From an uncultured Prevotellaceae bacterium (GTDB taxonomy: Bacteria > Bacteroidota > Bacteroidia > Bacteroidales > Bacteroidaceae): 64,000 nt of DNA. Below the pieces are notes generated by a model. The model searched no databases. It saw only the letters and a list, made by a program, of their open reading frames with translations, and had not been told where the DNA came from. Location of the stretch: NCBI GenBank assembly GCA_947176535.1, contig CAMWQU010000008.1, positions 33,506-97,505 of the forward strand. The letters run 5' to 3'. This document shows positions 37,521 to 46,618 of the stretch, piece by piece. A program made the position numbers and the translations under genes. Within the stretch, counting starts at the first letter, position 1. The number at the start of each line of letters is the position of its first letter.

Positions 37521-37807
37521 AAAGAAAAAACACCGAACTGCTGAAAGACGTCATCCTGCGCTTTCTGAGAGAGAACGGACTGGAAACGCCGCTCAACGAG
37601 CATCGTGCCGTCATGGCATGGCCGAAAGTGGCAGGGCCCGCCATCACCAAACTGACCGGCGACGTGGCATTCCGCAACGGCACGCTTTATGTAAAAATCA
37701 CGCGACCAGCCTTGCGGCAAGACCTTTCGATGGGGCGCACACAACTTACCCGAAAACTGAATGCCGAAGTGGGGGCTCAAGTCGTGCAAAACATTGTATT
37801 CTACTGA
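37517..37807 (+). CDS. DUF721 (DciA-like) protein
   Basis: A 96-residue protein with the DUF721 core: an N-terminal helix (KDVILRFLRENGLETPLNEH), AVMAWPKVAGPAITKLT, and the strand GTLYVKITRPALRQDL. In bacteria lacking DnaC and DnaI, DUF721 (DciA) proteins help load the replicative helicase. The 4-bp overlap with recF points to coupled translation and a shared DNA-replication role. Function is inferred from the family. Confidence 0.85.
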   Translation: MKRKNTELLKDVILRFLRENGLETPLNEHRAVMAWPKVAGPAITKLTGDVAFRNGTLYVKITRPALRQDLSMGRTQLTRKLNAEVGAQVVQNIVFY

Positions 37808-37825
37808 ATAACGCTTATTATCTGC

Positions 37826-38494
37826 TCAACAATACTGGGCTGCAAGCCCTATTGGTATCACTATCAGATTATTTACGAAGTGAACCCAAATACAGCTTCT
37901 TATGTCGCGTCTCTTTATGTAAATGTAAGACAACACGGCACCCAGAAGCAAACGTTCGAAAGCAAAGTAGCCATGGACATAGTCTATATGGGCCATAAAA
38001 AACAGCAAGGACGTAATGACTAGAATATAAGCCGGCTTAACTCCTGCCTTTTCAAGATACGGTATCATCCATTTCCTAAAGAATAGTTCCTCTGTAACAG
38101 GGCTTAATAATATGCCACAGATAGCAGCAATCACAATCCCGGCCATAGGCGGCTCCGCGCCCTCCTGCACAATAGGAATGGGATAAAAGAAACACTTATA
38201 AGCCACAGAAAAGGCCGCAAGGATTATACCTACAAGTAATAGCTGGAGCAGGGAGTACCTCGTATGACTATAAGTTTTCTTATGGTCAATGAAAGTTACT
38301 CCCGTTATCTTAAAGAGAAAATATAAAACAGGAATCTGCAAGAATGCGAAACTACAGTTTAATAAAACTGTCATATATGTCGAATCAAGCCATAACGATA
38401 AGAAACACAAAGCAACGCCTATAAAATAAGGCATTCCCAACCAATAGCACAGAAATATTAAAATCAGTGCGAATACACGTTTCATCTTTATCAT
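37826..38494 (-). CDS. CPBP family intramembrane glutamic endopeptidase
   Basis: A 222-residue polytopic protein. The family motifs are present: EELFFR with Glu135, Glu136 and Arg140, His169 in FFMAHIDYVHG, and His205 in WVHFVNNL. About six or seven hydrophobic helices surround them. CPBP (Abi/Rce1-like) proteases act inside the membrane; substrates are mostly unknown. It overlaps the next upstream gene (5-formyl-THF cyclo-ligase) by 4 bp. Confidence 0.88.
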   Translation of the reverse strand: MIKMKRVFALILIFLCYWLGMPYFIGVALCFLSLWLDSTYMTVLLNCSFAFLQIPVLYFLFKITGVTFIDHKKTYSHTRYSLLQLLLVGIILAAFSVAYKCFFYPIPIVQEGAEPPMAGIVIAAICGILLSPVTEELFFRKWMIPYLEKAGVKPAYILVITSLLFFMAHIDYVHGYFAFERLLLGAVLSYIYIKRRDIRSCIWVHFVNNLIVIPIGLAAQYC

Positions 38495-39039
38495 AGCTTT
38501 TCGTTTGGAACGATAAGCCCGTCCATCGGTACGTCGTGAGACTCATGGGGAATGCAATCCAGATACTGGAAAGGGAAGCATATCCCTAACTTTCGGGCAC
38601 GCGACAGACGAGGCAGCAAACGGTCGTAATAACCGCGCCCACGCCCCAAACGGTGCCCCGACATGTCGAAAGCCATACCGGGAACAAGCACTAAATCTAT
38701 CTCGTCATAATGTGCTTCAGGAAAAATCTCTCCCGCAGGTTCGAGAATATGGAAAGCTCCTTCGCAAAGAGACGCTGTACCTTGATATTCTTTCAGTATC
38801 AAATCGTCGCCGACCACAACAGGCAGAAGAATCCGTTTTTGCAATCTCAGTCCTTCATCAAGCAGCATCTGCAAACAAGGTTCGTCGGGCAGAGCATAGT
38901 ATAAAAGAACATTTTTCGCCTGTTTCCACTCCGCAGAGTCCGCCACCCGTCGGCAAATCTCCAACGACCATGCCCGAAACTGCTCCTTATGCTCTGTCTT
39001 CCACAGACGAACGCTCTGCCGCAACTCCTTCTTTGTCAT
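38491..39039 (-). CDS. 5-formyltetrahydrofolate cyclo-ligase
   Basis: A 182-residue enzyme that converts 5-formyl-THF to 5,10-methenyl-THF with ATP. It shows KKELRQSVRLWKTEHKEQ at the start, LLYYALPDEPCLQMLLDEG, and the C-terminal signature DLVLVPGMAFDMSGHRLGRG followed by RGYYDRLLPRL. Length is normal. Its start codon overlaps the last base of smpB, so smpB, this gene and the CPBP protease form a tight operon. Confidence 0.94.
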   Translation of the reverse strand: MTKKELRQSVRLWKTEHKEQFRAWSLEICRRVADSAEWKQAKNVLLYYALPDEPCLQMLLDEGLRLQKRILLPVVVGDDLILKEYQGTASLCEGAFHILEPAGEIFPEAHYDEIDLVLVPGMAFDMSGHRLGRGRGYYDRLLPRLSRARKLGICFPFQYLDCIPHESHDVPMDGLIVPNEKL

Positions 39040-39515
39040 CAGTACCTCAGATTCTTCATGCGTTGCGCTATCTGCTTGCGGTCTTCTTTCTCTTTCAGCG
39101 TCTCGCGCTTATCATATTCTTTCTTTCCTCGCGCCACACTGATATTCAGTTTGGCTCTTCCATTTTCATCTATATACAGCAACGTCGGCACAATGCTAAA
39201 TCCCGGCACCTTGACTGCGGAAGCCAGTTTATGGATTTCACGACGGTTGAGCAGAAGTTTGCGGTCGCGACGCTCTACATGATTGTTGTATGAGCCGTGC
39301 TCATAGTGGGCGATATACATATTCTTCACCCACACCTCACCGTTGATAATCAGGCAATACGTATCCACAAGGCTGGCCTTTCCCAAACGGATGCTCTTGA
39401 TTTCGGTACCCGTCAATACGATGCCCGCCGTATAACTGTCGAGCAAAAGATAGTCGAACGACGCTCTCTTGTTCTTGATATTTATCTTGCTTACAAACTT
39501 TTTTTTCTCCGCCAT
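39039..39515 (-). CDS. smpB: SsrA-binding protein SmpB
   Basis: A 158-residue partner of tmRNA in rescuing stalled ribosomes. It shows [59 protein letters not shown], and the basic C-terminal tail [20 protein letters not shown] that enters the mRNA channel. Length is typical. No tmRNA gene was recognised in the window. Confidence 0.97.
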   Translation of the reverse strand: MAEKKKFVSKINIKNKRASFDYLLLDSYTAGIVLTGTEIKSIRLGKASLVDTYCLIINGEVWVKNMYIAHYEHGSYNNHVERRDRKLLLNRREIHKLASAVKVPGFSIVPTLLYIDENGRAKLNISVARGKKEYDKRETLKEKEDRKQIAQRMKNLRY

Positions 39516-39519
39516 AGCT

Positions 39520-40026
39520 CTATTTCTCTACCTCTGCAAAGTTATCCAAATGCTCGTCTATGTAATGGGCCACCAACTCGGTCACACCGTCTTCCATCTC
39601 TATAAAAGCGTCATCCATAGCATCAAATTCCTCGTACTGCTCATACAATGCCATGAACTCCTCATCGCTGAAATCACGGTTTGTCAGTGCATCCCCGTAT
39701 CTTTCAAACAGTGGTCTGACATCGTAGATGAGACTACCGAACTCTTTGGCACCCCATTGGCGCATGGCTTTTGCAAAAGGATTTAGAAAGATAAAGGGGC
39801 CATATCCGTTGTGGATTAGTTGAATGAAACCTCCCTCCATGACCTCGCACTTTACAATCCGGTACGCCAGCAAAGTTATCTGATCGGCCGACAAAAGAGC
39901 CATCGTATCGGCGTTTAGTTCCCCGCCGATGCTTTCCAATATGCGGTCGGCAAACAGACTGACAAAAGCCTCGCAGCCTTGCCCGGCAGCCTCCTGAATG
40001 TCTTTTTCGTTTATTATTACTTTCAT
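39520..40026 (-). CDS. DUF4375/DMP19-like protein
   Basis: A 168-residue acidic cytoplasmic protein. The segment [20 protein letters not shown] resembles the conserved region of the DUF4375 (DMP19, DNA-mimic) family, and the C-terminal half is rich in Asp and Glu. The function of this member is not known. It lies 4 bp upstream of smpB. The -7 box TACTTTTG at 40042-40035 is only 8 nt before the ATG. Confidence 0.7.
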   Translation of the reverse strand: MKVIINEKDIQEAAGQGCEAFVSLFADRILESIGGELNADTMALLSADQITLLAYRIVKCEVMEGGFIQLIHNGYGPFIFLNPFAKAMRQWGAKEFGSLIYDVRPLFERYGDALTNRDFSDEEFMALYEQYEEFDAMDDAFIEMEDGVTELVAHYIDEHLDNFAEVEK

Positions 40027-40106
40027 ATCAATTACAAAAGTACAAAAAACCGGGCAGACGAGACGAAAAAAGGCGGTATTTATTAGGTTATATAACTATT
40101 TTTAGG

Positions 40107-40114
40107 TATTTTTG
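40107..40114 (+). promoter_or_regulatory. Promoter -7 box of the NifU-like/GGGtGRT operon
   Basis: TATTTTTG, 49 nt before the first start codon. No clear -33 element. Confidence 0.5.
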
Positions 40115-40163
40115 CACGGAAAACATCACAACTCCACTTAATTAAACTAATAAACTACGTATT

Positions 40164-40865
40164 ATGGTTTACAGTAAAGAAGTACAGAACATGTGTTGCG
40201 TGGCCAAAGGCCCCAACCATGGTCCCGCTCCCATCCCAGAGGAAGGCAAGTGGGTACAAGCAAAGGAAATTAAGGACATCAGTGGCCTGACCCACGGTAT
40301 CGGTTGGTGCGCTCCCCAGCAGGGTGCCTGCAAACTGACCTTGAACGTTAAAGAAGGTATCATCGAGGAAGCCCTTGTTGAGACCATCGGTTGCTCCGGC
40401 ATGACTCACTCCGCTGCCATGGCCAGCGAGATTCTGCCCGGCAAGACCCTGTTGGAAGCCCTGAACACCGACCTTGTGTGCGACGCCATCAACACCGCCA
40501 TGCGCGAGTTGTTCCTGCAGATTGTCTACGGCCGCACGCAGAGTGCGTTCTCCGAAGGCGGTCTGATGATTGGTGCCGGTCTGGAGGATTTGGGCAAGGG
40601 TCTCATCTCTCAGACAGGTACGTTATATGGTACGAAGGTTAAGGGTACCCGCTATCTGCAACTGACCGAGGGTTACATCACGAAGATGTTCCTCGATGAG
40701 GACGATCAGGTCTGCGGTTACGAGTTCGTACACATGGGCAAGTTCATGGATGCCATCAAGAAAGGCATACCCGCTGACGAGGCCCTGAAGAGTGTTACAG
40801 GCACATACGGCCGCACCAAGGCTGAAGAAGGTGCCGTGAAGAGTATTGACCCACGTAAAGAATAA
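40164..40865 (+). CDS. Iron-sulfur scaffold-like (NifU-N-type) protein paired with a GGGtGRT protein
   Basis: A 233-residue soluble protein. It has a Cys-rich start (NMCCVAKGPNHG), GIGWCAPQQGACKLTLNVK, and GCSGMTHSAAMASEILPGKT, the last being the NifU/IscU-N-like cysteine motif. NifU-like scaffolds hold a transient Fe-S cluster. It is followed 15 bp later by the GGGtGRT gene, a pairing recalled as conserved in anaerobic Bacteroidetes and Firmicutes; the joint function is not established. The second gene of the pair has an unusually strong ribosome-binding site. Confidence 0.75.
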   Translation: MVYSKEVQNMCCVAKGPNHGPAPIPEEGKWVQAKEIKDISGLTHGIGWCAPQQGACKLTLNVKEGIIEEALVETIGCSGMTHSAAMASEILPGKTLLEALNTDLVCDAINTAMRELFLQIVYGRTQSAFSEGGLMIGAGLEDLGKGLISQTGTLYGTKVKGTRYLQLTEGYITKMFLDEDDQVCGYEFVHMGKFMDAIKKGIPADEALKSVTGTYGRTKAEEGAVKSIDPRKE

Positions 40866-40866
40866 T

Positions 40867-40873
40867 AAGGAGG
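40867..40873 (+). promoter_or_regulatory. Strong Shine-Dalgarno sequence before the GGGtGRT gene
   Basis: AAGGAGG, 7 nt before the ATG at 40881. Such full matches are rare in Bacteroidetes, where most genes in this window have none; the OadA-like gene at 53851 is another exception. Confidence 0.75.
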
Positions 40874-40880
40874 AACTGCT

Positions 40881-41897
40881 ATGATTCGTGAAGTAAAATT
40901 TGAATCTCAAGACCGTCGTATCAAGCAGATTCTTGCTTGTCTGAACAGCCACGGCATCGCTTCCATCGAGGAAGCCAACGAAATTTGTGAGGCTGCAGGT
41001 TTGGATCCTTACAAGACCTGTGAGGAGACCCAGATGATCTGCTTCGAGAATGCCAAGTGGGCTTACGTTGTAGGTACCGCCATCGCATTGAAAGAAAAAG
41101 CAAAGAACGCCGTAGAGGCCGCCAACTACATCGGTGAGGGTCTGCAGGCTTTCTGCATTCCCGGTTCTGTAGCCGACGACCGTAAGGTTGGTATCGGCCA
41201 CGGTGAACTGGCTGCCCGCCTACTCACCCCCGAAACCAAATGTTTCGCATTCCTCGCCGGCCACGAGTCTTTCGCTGCCGCAGAAGGAGCTATCAAGATT
41301 GCACAAATGGCCAACAAATCAAGACCAGCCGACAAGCCTCTGCGCTGCATTCTGAACGGTCTGGGTAAGGATGCCGCCATGATTATCAGCCGCATCAACG
41401 GTTTCACCTACGTACAGACCCAGTTCGACTACTTCACCGGCGAACTGAAAGAGGTTAAGCGCATCGCCTACTCCAAGGGCCCGCGCGCTGCCGTGAACTG
41501 CTATGGTGCCGACGACGTTCGTGAAGGCGTTGCCATCCTTTGGAAAGAGGACGTAGACGTCAGCATCACCGGTAACAGCACCAACCCCACCCGCTTCCAG
41601 CACCCCGTTGCCGGAACATACAAGAAGGAGCGCATCCGTGCCGGTAAGCCCTACTTCTCGGTAGCCAGTGGCGGTGGTACAGGCCGCACCCTACATCCCG
41701 ATAACATGGCAGCAGGTCCCGCTTCCTACGGTATGACCGACACGCTGGGCCGCATGCACAGCGACGCTCAGTTTGCAGGTTCCAGCTCCGTACCCGCTCA
41801 CGTTGAGATGATGGGCTTCCTCGGTATCGGTAACAATCCCATGGTAGGTTGCTCCGTAGCTTGCGCCGTAAACGTAGACTTGGCCCTCAACCATTGA
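40881..41897 (+). CDS. GGGtGRT protein
   Basis: A 338-residue cytoplasmic protein carrying the namesake motif SVASGGGTGRTLHPDNMAAG (about residue 260). Other conserved stretches are IGHGELAARLLTPETKCFAF and GSSSVPAHVEMMGFLGIGNN. The family's biochemical role is unknown; co-occurrence with the Fe-S scaffold-like gene just upstream suggests a joint enzyme or cluster function. It has a strong Shine-Dalgarno sequence, which suggests high expression. A hairpin terminator follows. Confidence 0.85.
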   Translation: MIREVKFESQDRRIKQILACLNSHGIASIEEANEICEAAGLDPYKTCEETQMICFENAKWAYVVGTAIALKEKAKNAVEAANYIGEGLQAFCIPGSVADDRKVGIGHGELAARLLTPETKCFAFLAGHESFAAAEGAIKIAQMANKSRPADKPLRCILNGLGKDAAMIISRINGFTYVQTQFDYFTGELKEVKRIAYSKGPRAAVNCYGADDVREGVAILWKEDVDVSITGNSTNPTRFQHPVAGTYKKERIRAGKPYFSVASGGGTGRTLHPDNMAAGPASYGMTDTLGRMHSDAQFAGSSSVPAHVEMMGFLGIGNNPMVGCSVACAVNVDLALNH

Positions 41898-41932
41898 TAA
41901 CAGAAAAGAATAGCAATATTCTCCTAAAAGAC

Positions 41933-41969
41933 ATCCCCGCAGTCCTCAAAGGGCTGCGGGGATTTTTTG
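41933..41969. terminator. Terminator shared by the GGGtGRT operon and the recA side
   Basis: ATCCCCGCAG (41933-41942) pairs with CTGCGGGGAT (41954-41963), followed by TTTTTT on the plus strand. The A-rich left flank means it could also stop minus-strand transcripts. Confidence 0.9.
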
Positions 41970-42061
41970 TTTCCGGAAACCTCGTCGGCTTCAAGTATTT
42001 CGGCGTTCTCTTATTTTTCCACCTGCTCCAATGCGCTACCGGAAGTCTGGGAGATTGCGGT
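41969..42061 (-). pseudogene. Displaced second copy of the recA 3' end
   Basis: On the minus strand, 42061-42011 reads TAISQTSGSALEQVEK and then stop, matching the end of the intact recA ([16 protein letters not shown]). By hand alignment 41 of 51 bases agree without gaps, and weaker similarity continues past the stop to about 41969. Upstream of 42061 the match ends at once. The intact recA end lies 1647 bp away, and the leucine-rich repeat gene fits exactly between the two copies. This looks like the remnant left when DNA was inserted at, or recombined into, the recA 3' end. Confidence 0.8.
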
Positions 42062-42102
42062 GATATAGAAAGCGCAGCGGCGGTGCCACAACTCCCCAAA
42101 AA

Positions 42103-43608
42103 CTATTTGAAGATAATCTTCTTGCCATTTTTGATATAGATATTTCCGGGAACAGGTGTCTCAACCTTTCTACCGAATAAATCATAGATAGAACTGTCGC
42201 ATGTTCTTTCACTGATTTCTGCATCGCTGATATCGACAGAAAGGAAATCATCTGTTTCTTCAATCTTGAAAAAACAATCCCAACCCCATGTGGTAGAATA
42301 GGCATTTTTTGTCCCATAAGGAACATATAATGTAAATTCTTCATCTTCACATGGCGGTGTAAACGGTAACTCTCCCGGGTACGATACATTTTCTTTACAC
42401 ACTGGAGGAATATTTGCCGCACACCTTACTTCGTGCAACGTATTTGACATGGCTCCAAAACTTAATGCACCCAACTGACGCAATGAAGCCGGGAGATTAA
42501 GCGTTGTCAGTGCACATCCGTAGAATGCGTCATACCCAATCGTTTCAAGTTTTTGATTAAAACTTACCTCTCGCAGGTTTGAGCACAACATAAATGCTGC
42601 TTCTTCTATATGCCTGCAATTCTCATGTATGTTTAGCGTCTCCAAGCCGTCACACATGCTGAATAGTCCAAAGGGAATGCGTTCAAGGTTGGCAGGCATT
42701 ACTATATCTTTGATATTCTGGCTTAACTGAAATGCCATATCTCCAATAGCAGTACACGCATTAGGAAGGTGTACACTGGAGAGCCCACAATCTTGAAATG
42801 CACCTTGGCCTATTTCTTCGAGACCCTCAGGAAACACAAGATTGTCGAATCGTGTCATAGAGAAAGCATGCTCGCCTATTTTTTTCAATGACTTAGGCAA
42901 CCTTGGAGCTATAGTCAAGCGATTGCATTCGTTGAATGTCTGATACTTTATCTCCTCAACTCCCTCCGGAATTACTAATTCGCAGTTGAGCCATCTGTCA
43001 TATCCGAAAGCTGTAGAGCCAATTTCTCTCACAGTTGAAGGGATGTTTATTTCTTCCACACCCATGAATGGGAATGCCGCCTTCCCGATGCTTACAACAC
43101 CTTCCGGTAGAATGATACGTCTTATTTTAAGCCAAAAGCCATTCTCGAACTGTATGGGGTCGTACAAGGCATAATCCGGAATAGCATTGTTCTCCATTGC
43201 TGCATTCTCAAGATTCAGCACTTGCATATTGCCGTATACCGCACAGTCCCAGATAGCCTTGAAGTCCTCCTTGTTCATTGGTCCCACAACTACAAGGGAA
43301 TCTATTTCACTGCCTTTATGGGCTTCCAAAATGGCTCTCAACTGACCATAATCATCTGTCACAGCCTTGAAACCTACCAGATTTACAGCGGCAACTTTTT
43401 TTGATTTGCGACATGATTCCGATGTTTCAGCATCTTGTTTCCCATTGGCGTATGAGGGTAATTGCACTAATTTGTCATCAACTTCAAACAAATCAACAGG
43501 CACGGCGTGCGAAATACCATCCCTTGGCTGGGGTATGTCTGCCTGCGCATTTACAGGTAGCCCCAGCGCAAAAGCCATTATTAAAGACAAGAAGAGCTTC
43601 TGCTTCAT
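42103..43608 (-). CDS. Secreted BspA-like leucine-rich repeat protein
   Basis: About 501 residues. ATG 43608 gives a clean signal peptide (MKQKLFLSLIMAFALGLPVN, cut after AQA); the open frame runs on to 43707, but that part is the recA tail in another frame. Residues about 150-420 hold BspA-type leucine-rich repeats of about 23 residues (pattern LPEGVVSIGKAAF, VFPEGLEEIGQGAF, LNLPASLRQLG). The end, SSIYDLFGRKVETPVPGNIY followed by IKNGKKIIFK, is a Bacteroidetes C-terminal secretion-type segment. Such proteins bind host or bacterial surfaces. More AT-rich than its neighbours, and bracketed by the recA 3'-end duplication. Confidence 0.88.
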   Translation of the reverse strand: MKQKLFLSLIMAFALGLPVNAQADIPQPRDGISHAVPVDLFEVDDKLVQLPSYANGKQDAETSESCRKSKKVAAVNLVGFKAVTDDYGQLRAILEAHKGSEIDSLVVVGPMNKEDFKAIWDCAVYGNMQVLNLENAAMENNAIPDYALYDPIQFENGFWLKIRRIILPEGVVSIGKAAFPFMGVEEINIPSTVREIGSTAFGYDRWLNCELVIPEGVEEIKYQTFNECNRLTIAPRLPKSLKKIGEHAFSMTRFDNLVFPEGLEEIGQGAFQDCGLSSVHLPNACTAIGDMAFQLSQNIKDIVMPANLERIPFGLFSMCDGLETLNIHENCRHIEEAAFMLCSNLREVSFNQKLETIGYDAFYGCALTTLNLPASLRQLGALSFGAMSNTLHEVRCAANIPPVCKENVSYPGELPFTPPCEDEEFTLYVPYGTKNAYSTTWGWDCFFKIEETDDFLSVDISDAEISERTCDSSIYDLFGRKVETPVPGNIYIKNGKKIIFK

Positions 43609-43657
43609 AACGTTTCTAACTAACTCGTTGGCTCCAAGGGAGCGATTCGGTTGTCTC

Positions 43658-44713
43658 TTATTCTTCCGCCTGCTCCAGTGCGTTTCCGGAATTTTGGGAG
43701 ATAGCATTGAATATCTTCGTAGAGATTTCCTCTGCCAGTTCCGGATTGTCCCTCAGGATGGACTTCACGGCATCGCGCCCCTGCGCCAGACGGCTGTCGT
43801 CGTAACTGAACCACGAACCGCTCTTCTTCAGAATACCAAGCTCAACGCCCAAGTCCACAATCTCGCCCACGCGGCTAATGCCCTCGCCGAACATAATTTC
43901 AAATTCGGCTTTGCGGAAAGGAGGAGCCACTTTGTTCTTGACAATCTTCACTTTCACCAAGTTACCGACAACATTGTCGCCGTCCTTGATGGCCGTGCTC
44001 TTGCGGATGTCGATGCGCACAGAGGCATAGAATTTCAGTGCATTACCTCCCGTCGTCGTCTCGGGATTACCGAACATGACACCGATTTTCTCGCGCAACT
44101 GGTTAATGAAGATGCAGGTTGTCTTCGTCTTGCTGACCGTAGCCGTGAGTTTGCGCAGGGCCTGACTCATAAGGCGAGCCTGCAGGCCCACCTTATTGTC
44201 GCCCATGTCGCCCTCGATTTCGGCCTTGGGCGTAAGTGCTGCTACGGAGTCGATAACAATGATGTCGATGGCCGACGAACGAATCAGTTGGTCGGCAATC
44301 TCCAGTGCCTGCTCACCGTTGTCGGGCTGCGAAATGAGCAGATTATCCACGTCCACGCCCAGTTTCTTGGCATAGAAGCGGTCGAAAGCGTGCTCCGCGT
44401 CGATGAAGGCTGCAATGCCCCCCTGCTTCTGTGCTTCGGCTATCGCGTGTATGGCCAGGGTGGTCTTACCCGAACTTTCCGGGCCGTAGATTTCGATGAT
44501 ACGGCCTTTGGGGTAACCGCCCACACCCAGTGCGGCGTCCAAGGCAATGCTACCCGTAGGGATAACCTCCACGTCCTCAATGCGCTCGTCACCCAGTTTC
44601 ATGATACTGCCCTTGCCGAAATCCTTTTCGATTTTCGACATGGCGGCCTGCAAGGCTTTCAGTTTCTCGCTGTTGGCAGTCGCTGCTGCCATCTGTTCTA
44701 TATTACTTGCCAT
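43658..44713 (-). CDS. recA: Recombinase RecA
   Basis: A 351-residue DNA recombinase. The N-terminus has [20 protein letters not shown]; Walker A is [19 protein letters not shown] (about residues 75-93); Walker B is [20 protein letters not shown]; loop L2 region is [20 protein letters not shown]. The acidic C-terminal tail ends ALEQAEE. Length is normal. Its 3' end exists in a second, diverged partial copy at 41969-42061. Confidence 0.98.
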   Translation of the reverse strand: MASNIEQMAAATANSEKLKALQAAMSKIEKDFGKGSIMKLGDERIEDVEVIPTGSIALDAALGVGGYPKGRIIEIYGPESSGKTTLAIHAIAEAQKQGGIAAFIDAEHAFDRFYAKKLGVDVDNLLISQPDNGEQALEIADQLIRSSAIDIIVIDSVAALTPKAEIEGDMGDNKVGLQARLMSQALRKLTATVSKTKTTCIFINQLREKIGVMFGNPETTTGGNALKFYASVRIDIRKSTAIKDGDNVVGNLVKVKIVKNKVAPPFRKAEFEIMFGEGISRVGEIVDLGVELGILKKSGSWFSYDDSRLAQGRDAVKSILRDNPELAEEISTKIFNAISQNSGNALEQAEE

Positions 44714-44759
44714 AATGCTCTGTTTTGTCTTCAGCTTCCGTTACTCTGTCTTCATTCCA

Positions 44760-45995
44760 TCAATCGAACTCCAAGTCCACGTTGAACATCTCGTGCCAGG
44801 GCAGTCCGTCCTGATTGAGACACTCCATGAAAGGATCGGGGTCGAACTCCTCCACATTGCGTACGCCGGGGTTCTTCCACTTCCCTTGCAGGAAAAGCAT
44901 CGTGCCTATCATAGCCGGAACGCCCGTAGTGTACGAGACACCCTGCATTCCCGTCTCCTCGTAGGCCGCCTGATGAGAGCAGTTGTTATAGACGTAGTAT
45001 GTGCGCTCCTCTCCGTCCTTTATACCGCGGATGCGACAACCGATGGAGGTCTCTCCGTCGTAGTTCTCGCCCAAATCCTGCGGATTGGGCAGTACAGCTT
45101 TCAGGAACTGCAAGGGCACAATCTTCACCACCTCTTCGCCGCTGCCGTCAGCTTTCGGTGCCCGGTATTCTACCTCGTCAATGCGGGCCATGCCGATGTT
45201 CTGAATCACATCCAGATAATTAAGGTACTGCTGGCCGAACGTCATCCAGAAGCGGGCGCGGCGGATGGTCGGGAAATTGATAACCAGCGATTCTATCTCC
45301 TCGTGGTGAAGCAGATAGCTCTCCTTCGGCCCGATATTGGGATAGTAGAGCGTCTGATGTATCTCCATAGGCTCCGTCTCCACCCACTTGCCATTCTCCC
45401 AGTAGAGTCCCTTCTGGGTAATCTCGCGGATGTTGATTTCGGGGTTGAAATTGGTGGCGAAAGCCTTGTGATGGTTACCGGCGTTGCAATCGACAATGTC
45501 GAGATAGTGAATCTCGTCGAAGTAGTGCTTGGCCGCATAGGCCGTGTAGATACTGGTCACTCCGGGGTCGAAACCGCAACCGAGAATGGCCGTAAGTCCG
45601 GCTTTCTCGAAACGCTCGCGGTAAGCCCACTGCCAGGAATACTCGAAGTGCGCTTCGTCCTTCGGCTCGTAGTTGGCCGTGTCCAGATAGTTGCAACCTG
45701 CCTGCAGACAGGCCTCCATGATGGTGAGATCCTGATACGGCAGAGCCAGATTCATGACAATGTCGGGCTTGTAGGCCGAAAACAGTTCCACCAGTTCGGG
45801 AACCTTGTCGGCATCCACCTGTGCCGTCGTGACGTGCGCACCATATTTCTTGTTGAGCACCTCCGCCAACTTGTCGCACTTCGCCTTCGTTCGGCTGGCA
45901 ATCATCACTTCCGTGAACACATCCGGTTTCTGACAAACCTTATGCGCGGCAACCGTGGCCACACCTCCGGCACCGATAATCAATACTTTTCCCAT
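44760..45995 (-). CDS. Saccharopine dehydrogenase family protein, probably carboxynorspermidine dehydrogenase
   Basis: A 411-residue NAD(P)-binding enzyme. The Rossmann start is KVLIIGAGGVATVAAHKVCQ, followed by ADKVPELVELFSAYKPDIVM and GCGFDPGVTSIYTAYAAKHY. This subfamily in Bacteroidetes is usually assigned to carboxynorspermidine/carboxyspermidine dehydrogenase, which condenses aspartate semialdehyde with a diamine for polyamine synthesis; lysine-pathway saccharopine dehydrogenases are the alternative. No decarboxylase partner lies nearby. It lies 46 bp upstream of recA. Confidence 0.85.
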   Translation of the reverse strand: MGKVLIIGAGGVATVAAHKVCQKPDVFTEVMIASRTKAKCDKLAEVLNKKYGAHVTTAQVDADKVPELVELFSAYKPDIVMNLALPYQDLTIMEACLQAGCNYLDTANYEPKDEAHFEYSWQWAYRERFEKAGLTAILGCGFDPGVTSIYTAYAAKHYFDEIHYLDIVDCNAGNHHKAFATNFNPEINIREITQKGLYWENGKWVETEPMEIHQTLYYPNIGPKESYLLHHEEIESLVINFPTIRRARFWMTFGQQYLNYLDVIQNIGMARIDEVEYRAPKADGSGEEVVKIVPLQFLKAVLPNPQDLGENYDGETSIGCRIRGIKDGEERTYYVYNNCSHQAAYEETGMQGVSYTTGVPAMIGTMLFLQGKWKNPGVRNVEEFDPDPFMECLNQDGLPWHEMFNVDLEFD

Positions 45996-46028
45996 ATATT
46001 TATACTATATTATTATATTTCGTTACTC

Positions 46029-46613
46029 TCACCGTGTCCTCATCCGCTCTATCTCTTCCCCTCTTATCCCCAGTGCCTGCATGAGGCTGTAGCCAAGGAT
46101 TTCCGACCGGAATCCCCGGCCCGCTTCCGGCTGCATGGCAAGCAGCGTCACCTCCTTATCACGGTACTGTGCGAGGAGACGTTTCAGCTCCGCCCCGTAG
46201 CGTTCCATATCGGGTACGAGGAGGATGCGCTTCACCGAACTGCTGCCCAGCAGGGCCTGCGCACACTCCGTAAACAGGCACTCCCCCGTCAGCCGCTCGT
46301 CGCGGACGGCACTCATCAGGAACTCTCCCAACCGCTCGTCGCGGAAAGCCTTTCCGTCGATGTCCCCGGCCAAATCGCCCGGCACGAAGTTCTGCATCCG
46401 GGGCTTCGTGTGCAGGAACACGGCCTGCACCTCATTCTCCCCCTCCGACAAACCGCCGTCCAACGCCATACAGACAAGCCACTGCGCCAAATCGGCACTG
46501 CGGACTCTCCGCATCAGCATTCGCTCGAAGTTCACCGTCAGGTCGAACGCCACGCCGTCGGCATAGTCGGCGTCCACCAAAAGCACTGTTTCTTTGAAGT
46601 TTTCAGTTTGCAT
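46029..46613 (-). CDS. Hypothetical protein (Bacteroidales-type), nearly leaderless
   Basis: A 194-residue soluble protein, not recognised with confidence. The N-terminal part alternates strand and helix around TVLLVDADYADGVAFDLTVN and ends near KRILLVPDMERYGAELKRLL, suggesting an alpha/beta fold that handles a small ligand or nuclease-like chemistry. That is only an impression. It has a perfect promoter (TTTG at 46650-46647, 20 nt, TATCTTTG at 46626-46619) whose -7 box is 5 nt from the ATG. Confidence 0.7.
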   Translation of the reverse strand: MQTENFKETVLLVDADYADGVAFDLTVNFERMLMRRVRSADLAQWLVCMALDGGLSEGENEVQAVFLHTKPRMQNFVPGDLAGDIDGKAFRDERLGEFLMSAVRDERLTGECLFTECAQALLGSSSVKRILLVPDMERYGAELKRLLAQYRDKEVTLLAMQPEAGRGFRSEILGYSLMQALGIRGEEIERMRTR

Positions 46614-46618
46614 GCCTA

